A stretch of DNA of 64,000 nt, from NCBI RefSeq assembly GCF_900774055.1, contig NZ_CAAGSW010000001.1, positions 451,797 to 515,796 of the forward strand, in the 5' to 3' direction. The DNA is from Methanococcoides sp. AM1. GTDB taxonomy: Archaea > Halobacteriota > Methanosarcinia > Methanosarcinales > Methanosarcinaceae. This document shows positions 7,777-16,069 of the stretch, piece after piece (position 1 is the first letter of the stretch; each line of letters begins with the position of its first letter). Under the pieces are notes generated by a model. That model made no database searches. It was not told the origin of the DNA and worked only from the letters and a program-made list of their open reading frames with translations. Position numbers and translations under genes: made by a program.

Positions 7777-9072
7777 TTAGCAGCCTCTTTCTTTGCGTTC
7801 CGTAATATCCTGGATAACGCCCTGATAGTTGGTCACAACTCCTTCATCATTGCGCTGGACAAATGTCTTCTCTTCTACCCATCGCTCTTCTCCCGATTTT
7901 GTGCTTATCCGGTATTCCTTGACGAAGACCTTGCCACCTTCCCTGCAAATGTCCGAAAGTTCCATCTGTACCTCAGCCAGGTCCTCAGGATTTATTATGT
8001 TACCATAAAGGATATCCCCTGACAGGAAATCATCAACAGTATATCCGAACTGGGTTATGTTATCTGAAACAAACTCAACGGGCCACAGCTCTTTTTCATC
8101 CTCAAGGTCCGTTCTCCAGAGGAAAGCGACCACAGGGCTGTGATTGACAATAGTCTCAAGTGCTTTTTTCCTGTCCAGCAGTTCAGCCTGCTGTTCCAGT
8201 GCAACTTTGAGTGCGATCTCACTTTCTTTCTGCTTTGTGATATCCTGGACAATTCCCTGGAATTGAGTTGGATTTCCATGCCTGTCCCTCAGAATAAAGG
8301 TCTTCTCATCTACCCACAATAACTTCCCATCTTTTGTTATCACACGATATTCATGAGTATAGTTATCACTTCCATCCTCACACTTTTCTGCAAGTGTATC
8401 CTTTACCATCTCATAATCGTCGGGATGGATCAGGTCACCATAAACAATGCGTCCAAGTACGAAATCCTCAACAGAATAGCCAAGCTTTGAAACATTCTCA
8501 GAAGCATAATCAGCAGGCCAGAAGTCCTCCGCCCTCCACAGGAAAACCATTGTAGAGCTATTGTTAATGATATCTTCCAGGGACCTTTGTTTTTTCAGGG
8601 ATTCCTCGAAGGCCAGATCATTGTACTTTTGTTCTGTTATATCAAAAATAGTACCCTGGTAATGGGTCACTTTCCCAGCATCATCACGCTGGATATAGGT
8701 CCTCTCATCGACCCACCGTACATCGCCGGATTTTAAAATAATCCTGTATTCCTGGTCAAAGAAATCTCCCCCTTGCCTGCAACGCTGTTTTAGAGCTTCT
8801 TCCACCATTTTCAGATCATCCGGATGGACTATGTCGGCATAAAGGAGACGACCGGATACGAAGTCCTCTACTGTGTAACCAAGAAGACTTACGTTGCCTG
8901 AGACATATTCAACTGGCCACTTTTCCTCGGGGGCATCGTCCGCCGTCCATAGAAAAGCAATGACCGGACTATTATCTATTATTCTTTCAAGTGTCTCTTT
9001 TCTGTCAAGAACCTTACCCAATGCACTTTCAGAAACATCGTCATTATTTTTACCTGATATATTAGATCCCAT
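7777..9072 (-). CDS. Triple PAS/PAC-domain protein without an output domain
   Basis: 431 residues made only of three PAS-PAC units (about 25-150, 165-283, 301-428), each ending in the signature QG-x-x-x-DIT-x-(Q/R)-K, joined by short coiled linkers with DRKxxLE. The units resemble each other strongly, suggesting internal duplication. There is no histidine kinase, GAF or HTH domain; translation stops at TAA only three residues after the last PAC. No signal peptide or membrane helix is seen, so it is cytoplasmic. It may sense redox, a ligand or light and act on a partner in trans, or be a remnant of a longer kinase. Confidence 0.82.
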   Translation of the reverse strand: MGSNISGKNNDDVSESALGKVLDRKETLERIIDNSPVIAFLWTADDAPEEKWPVEYVSGNVSLLGYTVEDFVSGRLLYADIVHPDDLKMVEEALKQRCRQGGDFFDQEYRIILKSGDVRWVDERTYIQRDDAGKVTHYQGTIFDITEQKYNDLAFEESLKKQRSLEDIINNSSTMVFLWRAEDFWPADYASENVSKLGYSVEDFVLGRIVYGDLIHPDDYEMVKDTLAEKCEDGSDNYTHEYRVITKDGKLLWVDEKTFILRDRHGNPTQFQGIVQDITKQKESEIALKVALEQQAELLDRKKALETIVNHSPVVAFLWRTDLEDEKELWPVEFVSDNITQFGYTVDDFLSGDILYGNIINPEDLAEVQMELSDICREGGKVFVKEYRISTKSGEERWVEEKTFVQRNDEGVVTNYQGVIQDITERKERGC

Positions 9073-9123
9073 AGATTATCCCCACTAAAATAACACTTTT
9101 AATTTCTTATTTGTCTGATGAAC

Positions 9124-10296
9124 TTAAGTATTGATCGATTTTGTTCTCTCTTTAGATTGTATCGCCATTTTCAGAAGTACAGGAGATACGAAAATAGACA
9201 CTGCGACCATCAGGACAATGGCTGAAAATATATCATCACCTATGATACCCAGTTCCTTTCCAATCGATATCAGAACCAGCTCCACTCCTGCCCTTGGCAT
9301 TACACCTACCCCGAATATCAGACTGTCATAATTGTCAAACCCAATAAGTCGGCCTCCTGCAAATCCTCCGACCAGCTTGCCGGCAAGAGCCAGGAAGACT
9401 ACAGCAAAAGAGAACAGGCCAACCGTTTGTAAAGTGGCGATATTTACAGACAGTCCTATGAACGCAAAAAATATCGGTACAAAAATACCGTATGCAACTC
9501 CGGTTACTTTACTTTGGACATGCTCGATCTTTGCATGTGAGATATCCGAGATCATTACCCCTCCAATGAAAGCTCCTATCACAGCATGAAGACCAAAGAC
9601 CTCCGCAAGATAGGCGGAAAAAAGAGCCACCATTATTACAAATGCAAAGATGGACTCCTTGATGTGCATTTTATGAACATAGGCAAAAAGCACAGGGAAG
9701 AACTTTACCCTGAAAATGAGCATTATTGCCACAAAAGCAACTATCTTTAACAAAATGAACAGTATCTGCACAGCTGAAGGGAACTGGTCATATGTTGCCA
9801 TGGTAACTACAATAGAGAGAAGAAATATGCCGATGATATCATCGAATATCGATGAGCTCAGCATCATGGAACCGGGTTTGCTTGACAGGTAATCCATATC
9901 TATCAATGTCCTGACAACTACCCCGATGCTGGTAGGGCTGAATGCAACTCCCATAAAGACACTCGTCAGAGTGCTGAACTGGAAATACATACCCAGCAGG
10001 AAACCGGCAGAAAAGGCTACAAGTATCTGGGACATACTTGCTATTGATGCTTTTTTGAACGATTCCCTGAGGTCGCGAAGATGTACTTCCTTATAGCCTG
10101 CCGTGAACAAAAGGAAAATAGCTCCCATTTCAGCAAGGAATGTGATGATCTCTGATTCCTGATGTATCAGAAATGTCCCAAGGACCACACCGGAAAGCAA
10201 TTCACCAATGATGGAAGGAAAGCCAACTCTTTCGAACAGTTCACCAAAGACCTTTGCCAGAAGAAGGATCATCAGTATATAGAAGAGAACTTCCAT
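9124..10296 (-). CDS. Kef/NapA-type cation:proton antiporter (CPA2 family)
   Basis: 390 residues, hydrophobic, with about 11-12 predicted membrane helices. Family landmarks are ERVGFPSIIGELLSGVVLG in helix 2, FSPTSIGVVVRTL, the SSSIFDDIIGI segment (the ion-binding DD/D pair of CPA2 antiporters), and GVGVMPRAGVELV near the end. It exchanges Na+ or K+ for protons. There is no TrkA-N domain; instead the upstream CBS gene overlaps it (TAATG) and may supply regulation. The two should be translated together. Confidence 0.87.
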   Translation of the reverse strand: MEVLFYILMILLLAKVFGELFERVGFPSIIGELLSGVVLGTFLIHQESEIITFLAEMGAIFLLFTAGYKEVHLRDLRESFKKASIASMSQILVAFSAGFLLGMYFQFSTLTSVFMGVAFSPTSIGVVVRTLIDMDYLSSKPGSMMLSSSIFDDIIGIFLLSIVVTMATYDQFPSAVQILFILLKIVAFVAIMLIFRVKFFPVLFAYVHKMHIKESIFAFVIMVALFSAYLAEVFGLHAVIGAFIGGVMISDISHAKIEHVQSKVTGVAYGIFVPIFFAFIGLSVNIATLQTVGLFSFAVVFLALAGKLVGGFAGGRLIGFDNYDSLIFGVGVMPRAGVELVLISIGKELGIIGDDIFSAIVLMVAVSIFVSPVLLKMAIQSKERTKSINT

Positions 10297-10784
10297 TACC
10301 CAGAACCTCTTAACTTGTATACCTCTTTAAGGATATCGGGTTTGCATATGATACCTACAAGCTTCCCATCTTCAACAACACAAACACGGTCCATCTTGTG
10401 TTTGAGCATCATGTCAGCTGCCTCACAAAGAGGCTCATTTGAAGACATCGATACCGGATGAGGGATCATTATGTTCTTTGCTGTCTCACCCTGGGCTACC
10501 ACTGCAGCATGATGTGTGTGATCCAGTCTTGGAGTTCTCTCCACAAGAAGGATACGAAGCATTACATCCTGATCGATTATGCCCACAAGTTCATAATTGT
10601 CATTCACCACAGGATATGTATGAAAATGATGCTTGCTAAAAATATTCAGGATCTCATCTAACGGATAATCCTCATGGATCGTTACAACATCTTTTGTCAT
10701 AACCTGTTCTATCAACTTCTTGTTGCAATTTTCAGAAAAAGATCGTCCACATTGTATACAATCTTCATTTCCAGCATCTGTCAC
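10296..10784 (-). CDS. CBS-domain pair protein, coupled to the antiporter
   Basis: 162 residues: a short N-terminal segment with CIQCGRS and one more Cys, then two CBS motifs forming one Bateman module (about 30-90 and 105-160), each with the D-x-x-x-x-G-x-(I/V)-x-x-x-D/R pattern. Bateman modules bind adenine nucleotides and control transporters or enzymes. The stop overlaps the antiporter start (TAATG), so it probably gates or senses for that antiporter. The N-terminal cysteines are not usual for CBS proteins. Confidence 0.85.
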   Translation of the reverse strand: MTDAGNEDCIQCGRSFSENCNKKLIEQVMTKDVVTIHEDYPLDEILNIFSKHHFHTYPVVNDNYELVGIIDQDVMLRILLVERTPRLDHTHHAAVVAQGETAKNIMIPHPVSMSSNEPLCEAADMMLKHKMDRVCVVEDGKLVGIICKPDILKEVYKLRGSG

Positions 10785-10951
10785 AGCTTAACCCCTTGAA
10801 GCTATTTCTGTGGGAAACACCCATGTAAATTATTCATTTCATCCTACAAATATTAGCTGTATCATTAATTATATCCAGAAAGCTACCGGTATAACTGATA
10901 CAAAATGAAAAAAATAGAAAAGAAAAATGAAATAGTCGAGAGGGAGAGGCC

Positions 10952-12277
10952 TTAAAGATCCAATTCGTCCCTTTCAATATTTGCAAGAGAAAGTTGAATG
11001 GCTATTCCACTGCTCTCTGCATATTCGTCAATACGTTTTACAGCATGTTCTACCATTCCACCAGATGTCATTATCAGGGATCTCTTACCACAAAGTGCCA
11101 TCAGTATGGATTTATCGATGACACCGGAAGTTATCTTCAGATCGATGAGGTTATTTTCAGCAAGTGTCTTGCTCTTTTTACCCATTGCACCTATACTGTC
11201 AATATCTTCTTCAGCGACAACTTTACGGAAAGATTCCTCGTCATAAATATCCGTGTTATAGATGACAATACCGCCGGACTTGATGCCATGCCTTGTCATT
11301 TCTGCAATAGCATGCCCTTCCGGATGGATGTGCAGAACCTTTGCATTAACTGCCTCATAAGGACTGCTGATAGCATATTCTCCGTGCATAACACCAAGAT
11401 TAATAATATCGCCTTCTTTTACATCAGGTGATACTTCTATCCACATCAATTCAGGAGGCTTGAAGGAATTTACCAGTTCAGGAACACTTGTTGGGAACCT
11501 GTTACGGATGGCAAGGTTCCTTCTTTCAAGTTCGCTATATATTTCCAGCGTGCGAGGCTGTCTTAGATATGATTTCCTCAAAAGTTCAGCATCTCTGAAA
11601 ACATCTTCAGGCAGGCCTTCGCCTATTATGTTCCCCTCTGTCATGAAATATACGTAATCTGCCCAGCTGTAGGCAAGTTCCACATCATGAGTTGAAATTA
11701 TCATGGTGGTACCATTATGATTTAATTCATTCAGCAGATCAAGGATCTCATCCGCGCCTACAGGATCGAGGTTCGCTAATGGTTCGTCAAGGATCATGAT
11801 CTCGGGGTCCATTGAACAGACACCTGCAATGGCAACCCTCTTTTTCTGTCCTCCACTCAAATGGTGGGGTGGTTTATCCTTGAATTCGGTTATACCGATG
11901 TATTCGAGGGTATGATTGACCTTCTCTTCAACTTCTTCTTTCGAATAACCAAGGTTAGTGGGACCAAAACCTACATCCTGATAGACTGTAGGGGCAAATA
12001 TCTGGTCATCAGAGTTCTGGAAGACAATACCAACACTTTTTCGTACCTCACGCAGGGACTTTGCATCGTATTCCATAGGTTTGCCATGGAAATATACCGC
12101 GCCTTCTTTAGGTTTGAGGGTACCGTTCAACAGCATGAAAAGTGTTGATTTACCGGAACCATTCTTTCCGACAAAGGCTATCTTTTTACCTTTTTTAATC
12201 TTTACATCAACGCCTTTCACAGCCTGGGTCCCATCATGGTAGGAATACTTCAAGCCTTTTGTTTCCAATATCATCAT
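10952..12277 (-). CDS. cbiO: Cobalt ECF transporter ATPase CbiO with a long C-terminal extension
   Basis: 441 residues. The first 230 or so form an ABC ATPase with Walker [11 protein letters not shown]-loop FQNSDDQ, signature LSGGQKKR and Walker B IMILDEP, the set seen in energy-coupling-factor ATPases. It powers cobalt uptake through CbiQ and CbiM. Residues from about 255 to 441 form an extra alpha/beta domain that ordinary CbiO lacks; I do not recognise it. The start has GAGGT immediately upstream. It is the last gene of cbiMNQO, 17 bases after cbiQ. Confidence 0.88.
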   Translation of the reverse strand: MMILETKGLKYSYHDGTQAVKGVDVKIKKGKKIAFVGKNGSGKSTLFMLLNGTLKPKEGAVYFHGKPMEYDAKSLREVRKSVGIVFQNSDDQIFAPTVYQDVGFGPTNLGYSKEEVEEKVNHTLEYIGITEFKDKPPHHLSGGQKKRVAIAGVCSMDPEIMILDEPLANLDPVGADEILDLLNELNHNGTTMIISTHDVELAYSWADYVYFMTEGNIIGEGLPEDVFRDAELLRKSYLRQPRTLEIYSELERRNLAIRNRFPTSVPELVNSFKPPELMWIEVSPDVKEGDIINLGVMHGEYAISSPYEAVNAKVLHIHPEGHAIAEMTRHGIKSGGIVIYNTDIYDEESFRKVVAEEDIDSIGAMGKKSKTLAENNLIDLKITSGVIDKSILMALCGKRSLIMTSGGMVEHAVKRIDEYAESSGIAIQLSLANIERDELDL

Positions 12278-12294
12278 TTTTACCTCAGAGACCT

Positions 12295-13077
12295 TTAGAA
12301 TATAGAAATATCATTGGTCAGATACCATAACACCAGAATTGCGGAAAAGTAGGTACCTGTGAGTATCAATTCCGTTGCCCTGACGGGCCTTTTTTCCTCA
12401 AAGAAGAGGATTCTTCCATCATAGCAACGTGCACTCATGGAAATGAAGATCTTCTCTCCCTGTTCCCATGATCTTATGAAAAGAGTTGTTGCAAGCATGG
12501 CAAGTGAATTAAGACTGGTTCTCCAGTCCTTGTATCCAAGCCTTACGGACTGTGCATACCTGATACCCCATGCAACCTCAAGAAAAACAAAGATGTAACG
12601 ATACATCATCATTGATAGCTCAATTAAAGAATCAGGTAACTTTGTAGCTTTCAGGACTGAAAACAATTCCACCATAGGCGTTGTCAGTGAAAGGAAGAAC
12701 AGGCATGACATACCGCTGAGTGTCCTTGAAAATACCAGCAATGCCATATCAAGTCCACCTGTGTTTATTCCAAACCTGTAACTAAAAACATCAAACCCGA
12801 ATAGTTCAGTTCCGGAACCAAAGAAAAATGCTATGATGATAACACTTAAGATCACAAAAACAGCAGGAGCAGACAAGAGTTTCAGGTAAAATCCGGCAGG
12901 GATCTTCGCAAAATAAACCGTTGCAAAACTCATACAAAAAGCTACAGTAAAAGGAAGAATGAAGGATTGTGAAGAAACTCCCATTAACAGACCAAAAGTA
13001 ATTATAGTAAGTTTTAGCCAGTTATTTCGGTACCTTAACGGACTTACCAGGGCATAGTCATCAAGAATGTTCGTCAT
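12295..13077 (-). CDS. cbiQ: Cobalt ECF transporter transmembrane protein CbiQ
   Basis: 260 residues, five or so membrane helices with the cytoplasmic coupling helices typical of EcfT/CbiQ. These include [19 protein letters not shown] and a second Arg-rich coupling element [12 protein letters not shown]. The [10 protein letters not shown] segment near the C-terminus matches the conserved A-R-x-Y/F-D-G of CbiQ. It links CbiO to the CbiMN substrate-binding unit. It follows cbiN after about 120 bases that contain a hairpin terminator, so expression relative to cbiMN may be reduced. Confidence 0.9.
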   Translation of the reverse strand: MTNILDDYALVSPLRYRNNWLKLTIITFGLLMGVSSQSFILPFTVAFCMSFATVYFAKIPAGFYLKLLSAPAVFVILSVIIIAFFFGSGTELFGFDVFSYRFGINTGGLDMALLVFSRTLSGMSCLFFLSLTTPMVELFSVLKATKLPDSLIELSMMMYRYIFVFLEVAWGIRYAQSVRLGYKDWRTSLNSLAMLATTLFIRSWEQGEKIFISMSARCYDGRILFFEEKRPVRATELILTGTYFSAILVLWYLTNDISIF

Positions 13078-13150
13078 ATTATGTTCACGCCGTTAATTTC
13101 GTTTTTATTACTTTGATTCAGTATCATTAGGAACAACAACATAAAAAAGA

Positions 13151-13171
13151 GTGATCCTTAATAAGGATCAC
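13151..13171 (-). terminator. Hairpin terminator or attenuator between cbiN and cbiQ
   Basis: A perfect 9-base-pair hairpin (GTGATCCTT, loop of three, AAGGATCAC). In the direction of transcription it is followed by TCTTTTTTATG, so it has the form of an intrinsic terminator. It lies inside the cbiMNQO cluster, not at its end. Confidence 0.7.
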
Positions 13172-13200
13172 TATAGGGATTGACGGTCAAATAAACAATC

Positions 13201-13503
13201 TTATTCAGACTGTCCTTTGCCCTTGTAATATCCGAAGAAGTAACCAAGGACAATTGCGCCGATAGCAGCCTGAAGTGCAAAGAGAAGACTCTCGGTTTCT
13301 CCTCCAGGAGGTTCGAACTTTACAGAGTTGACCCATGAATCTGCTGTCCACTCTTCGTATTGACCGTCTGTGATCTCAGCGATGACATCTTCTGCCTGAC
13401 CGTCAGCACCACCAAACTCTGAGTCCGGGTTTGCTGCCATTCCATAGAAGAATGATGCTACGAACAAGATAGCTATTACTGCAAATATTGCTTCACCTTT
13501 CAT
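13201..13503 (-). CDS. cbiN: Cobalt transport protein CbiN
   Basis: 100 residues with the CbiN layout: N-terminal membrane helix (about 5-22), an extracytoplasmic loop with GADGQAEDVI and a proline-glycine segment, and a C-terminal membrane helix (about 75-92) followed by a basic tail. CbiN is the small accessory subunit that helps load Co2+ into CbiM. Its start overlaps the cbiM stop by four bases, so the two are translationally coupled. Position and topology make the call firm despite low sequence conservation of the family. Confidence 0.87.
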   Translation of the reverse strand: MKGEAIFAVIAILFVASFFYGMAANPDSEFGGADGQAEDVIAEITDGQYEEWTADSWVNSVKFEPPGGETESLLFALQAAIGAIVLGYFFGYYKGKGQSE

Positions 13504-14195
13504 TGGCTAGCCCCCTTTATTTTATCAAGGACTGATTCTGAAATTACATTGAGCTGTAAAAGCGCATCGCTCTTTACCTGTATCACATACTTGAAGATAA
13601 GAGCTGTCAGTGCACCTTCCATGATAGCCAGAGGAACCTGTGTTGTTGCAAATACCAGCATGAACGCTTTAAGTGATGCTGCAAATCCGCCGACCTCTGC
13701 AGGGAAAGCCAAAGCAAGCTCAACAGAAGTTACGACATAGGTGATCCAGTCTGCAAATGTCGCAGCAAGGAAAACGACTACATAGAAGTTAATGTTAGCC
13801 TTCATACCTACTTTATAGATGACATATGCTGCAACCGGGCCAATGATACCCATTGATGCAACATTTGCACCAAGTGTTGTAAGACCGCCGTGTGCCAGGA
13901 AAATTGCCTGATAAAGTAGTACAATTGTACTCAGGACCGCTGCAATTGCAGGACCGAAAAGAATAGCTGCCATTCCTGTTCCTGTAGGGTGTGAAGAACT
14001 ACCCGTAACAGACGGCATTTTCAAAGATGAAAGTACAAAGATGAATGCTCCCGCTACTGCCAGTAAAGGCAATAGTTCGCGCTTTTCAGCTACAAGTTTG
14101 TTCAACCTGTAGATACCAAAGAATATTATTGGTATAGAGAACACAAACCACAGTTGCCACCATGGTGATGGTAAAAACCCTTCAAATATATGCAT
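13500..14195 (-). CDS. cbiM: Cobalt ECF transporter substrate-binding membrane protein CbiM
   Basis: 231 residues, six to seven membrane helices. The N-terminus MHIFEGFLP matches the family M-H-I-x-(D/E)-G motif whose amino group and His2 coordinate the metal. SHPTGTG is the second conserved motif. CbiM is the substrate-specific component for Co2+. It is the first gene of cbiMN(QO); cobalt is needed for the corrinoid methyltransferases of methylotrophic methanogenesis, made with the cbiD-cbiE products encoded just upstream. A TATA box and palindrome lie about 100-140 bases ahead. Confidence 0.93.
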   Translation of the reverse strand: MHIFEGFLPSPWWQLWFVFSIPIIFFGIYRLNKLVAEKRELLPLLAVAGAFIFVLSSLKMPSVTGSSSHPTGTGMAAILFGPAIAAVLSTIVLLYQAIFLAHGGLTTLGANVASMGIIGPVAAYVIYKVGMKANINFYVVVFLAATFADWITYVVTSVELALAFPAEVGGFAASLKAFMLVFATTQVPLAIMEGALTALIFKYVIQVKSDALLQLNVISESVLDKIKGASQ

Positions 14196-14292
14196 TTTAA
14201 CACTCCATTCCTGATTTATAACAAATTATATCACTAAATGAATTATATATCCAAATCAATATTACTTGATTTAGACACATTTACAATGAAAA

Positions 14293-14336
14293 CTTTATAT
14301 AAATACCTTGAGGTTAAGTGTATAACCTTTTAAGGT
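14293..14336 (-). promoter_or_regulatory. cbiM promoter with a compound palindrome over the BRE
   Basis: On the minus strand a TATA box TTTATATAAA (about 14294-14303) is preceded at the BRE position by a palindromic block. This contains AGGTTA-AGTGTA-TAACCT (14311-14328, perfect 6-base arms), ACCTT-TT-AAGGT (14325-14336) and ACCT-TG-AGGT (14305-14314). The arrangement suggests binding by a dimeric metal- or corrinoid-responsive regulator that blocks TFB. The regulator is not identified. Confidence 0.5.
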
Positions 14337-14412
14337 AAGATTATTTAAAGATTTGTTCCTTTGTTATCAAGAATAGAAAGAACTAGAAGATAAAACAATT
14401 GAAATTACTCAG

Positions 14413-14997
14413 TTATTGCCTTACAACTACAACGCAATGAAGAACTGATTCTGCCTGTGGTGGCTCATCCACAGTTCCACCTGCAATACGCTCCTCAGGA
14501 TAGCCGAAGTTCTCACAAACATAGAGTTTTGCATCCACACCCATTTCTTTCAGCACTTCAGCAACCTCTGCAACACCAAAGGTGTCAGCAGGAAGCATGA
14601 AAATGTCTTTACCCAATTCGATCTCCTGAATGAATGCCTTTTTTGCAGGTGCAGGGTCACGTCCATGTGCCGTTATTGCGGTTATGTTCGAGAGGCTGAC
14701 ACCTAATCGGGAACATGCGACCTGAATAGAAGAGATTCCCGGTATGATCCTGTCCCCCTCCCCGGCAAACTTGCCAAGCCCGGAGAACATGGGATCGCCT
14801 GTGGAAAGAACCACCGCATCATCAGGCAGCTCGTGTAGAGCTTTGTAGTTCTTGATGGTCTTTGCCTCACACTCAATGTAAGGTTCAGCAAGCTCAAGGG
14901 AGCGCTTCGAACCATAGACCACCGATGCATTGCGTATGGCTTCGATAGCTTCCAGTGTCAACATGTTCGGCCCGACACCGACACCTGCGATTATCAT
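14413..14997 (-). CDS. cbiE: Cobalt-precorrin-7 (C5)-methyltransferase CbiE
   Basis: 194 residues of the tetrapyrrole (SAM-dependent) methylase fold. The N-terminus [14 protein letters not shown] is the P-loop-like GxGxG SAM element, and [12 protein letters not shown] is the second conserved motif. It adds the C5 methyl during anaerobic cobalamin synthesis; the partner CbiT (C15 methylation and decarboxylation) is not in the window. The start overlaps the cbiD stop by four bases, so the pair forms an operon. Length is normal for the stand-alone archaeal CbiE. Confidence 0.9.
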   Translation of the reverse strand: MIIAGVGVGPNMLTLEAIEAIRNASVVYGSKRSLELAEPYIECEAKTIKNYKALHELPDDAVVLSTGDPMFSGLGKFAGEGDRIIPGISSIQVACSRLGVSLSNITAITAHGRDPAPAKKAFIQEIELGKDIFMLPADTFGVAEVAEVLKEMGVDAKLYVCENFGYPEERIAGGTVDEPPQAESVLHCVVVVRQ

Positions 14998-16016
14998 TTC
15001 TTTTCCCCGCTGTCCATAAGGACGGTGCCGTCCCTGTCCACTACCACAATGCGTGCACCTTTGCCTTTCTCCACCGTTTTTGCAAATGCACGTTTAATAT
15101 GTTCACCTTCAGGTTCCACCTCGATCATCTCAGAGACAGTTGCAAAGCCACTGTCCTTGAGCATATCGGGATCTCCCCATTTCAGGACCAGACCCGGCAA
15201 GCCACAAATCGCTACCTCACCAGTTGTAGAATCAAGGAACTCGGAGATGCGACTTCCGGCAAGAACTACCGTATAATCAGGGAACAGCATTGTAGAATAA
15301 CGGATACCTATACGACCGGTGGTAAGAACGACCTTTGAAGCTTCACGTACGAGATCACTCTTCATTTCACCAAGATGATCGTTCCAGGGCTCAACAAAGC
15401 CCGTGGTCCCGAGAATGGAGATGCCACCCTCGACACCGATACGGCTGTTCAGGGTCTGCTTTGCAATCTCAGAACCTCTTGGAAGGGATAGCTCCACATC
15501 AACGCCTTTGATGCCGATCTCTTCCACAGCCTCTGCAACTGCATCCTTTATCTGCTGCATTGGTTTTGGATTGATAGCAGGATAGCCTTTTTTGGACTGC
15601 AGGCCGCCTCTTGTGACGATACCTATGCCCTCCCCGGCAGTAATATTGATCTTGTCGGATTCAACCGCCCTTGCCTCGAACTCAAGGCCACGGGTGATAT
15701 CAGACTCATGGTCGTTTTTCAGTTTAACGGCAACAGCATAACCATCTTTTGCCTTTACATCCATGACAGCACGAAGTCCTACAGGTGTGGGGACTGAGAC
15801 CTTGTCCACATCCTTCCTGAGTGACAGGACAGCTGCTTTGGCCGCAACGGTAGCAGTGGTTCCTGTGGTATAGCCCCTCTGGAGCACTGAACCATCACTA
15901 AGCACCACCAGCATCCCGCTCTTTATACCCTCTTCAAGCTCATCGCGGGGTATTTTAGATTTATTGATCCACTCTTCCGGGATCTTTGATTTGTTAACAG
16001 GATCGATAATTGACAT
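14994..16016 (-). CDS. cbiD: Cobalt-precorrin-5B (C1)-methyltransferase CbiD
   Basis: 340 residues. The typical opening [16 protein letters not shown] (residues about 48-63) and the later KLKNDHESD and GEGIG segments identify CbiD, which methylates C1 of cobalt-precorrin-5B with SAM in the oxygen-independent route to cobalamin. It precedes cbiE with a four-base overlap. The archaeal protein carries an N-terminal extension of about 30 residues with a repeated NKSKIP motif, which is unusual; the true start may be internal. It follows mutL by 53 bases in the same direction. Confidence 0.92.
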   Translation of the reverse strand: MSIIDPVNKSKIPEEWINKSKIPRDELEEGIKSGMLVVLSDGSVLQRGYTTGTTATVAAKAAVLSLRKDVDKVSVPTPVGLRAVMDVKAKDGYAVAVKLKNDHESDITRGLEFEARAVESDKINITAGEGIGIVTRGGLQSKKGYPAINPKPMQQIKDAVAEAVEEIGIKGVDVELSLPRGSEIAKQTLNSRIGVEGGISILGTTGFVEPWNDHLGEMKSDLVREASKVVLTTGRIGIRYSTMLFPDYTVVLAGSRISEFLDSTTGEVAICGLPGLVLKWGDPDMLKDSGFATVSEMIEVEPEGEHIKRAFAKTVEKGKGARIVVVDRDGTVLMDSGEKK

Positions 16017-16069
16017 TGTCAGTTATTCAATATCTTATAGTTATAAAAGTTACCGACCAACGAGCTAAC

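Noticed and set aside
9124-10296. Antiporter considered as a KefC K+ efflux channel
   Set aside because: There is no C-terminal TrkA-N/RCK domain; it is a membrane-only CPA2 protein with a separate CBS gene.
14196-14412. Cobalamin riboswitch ahead of cbiM
   Set aside because: No B12-box-like sequence or expected multi-stem fold is visible; the short palindromes fit a protein operator better.
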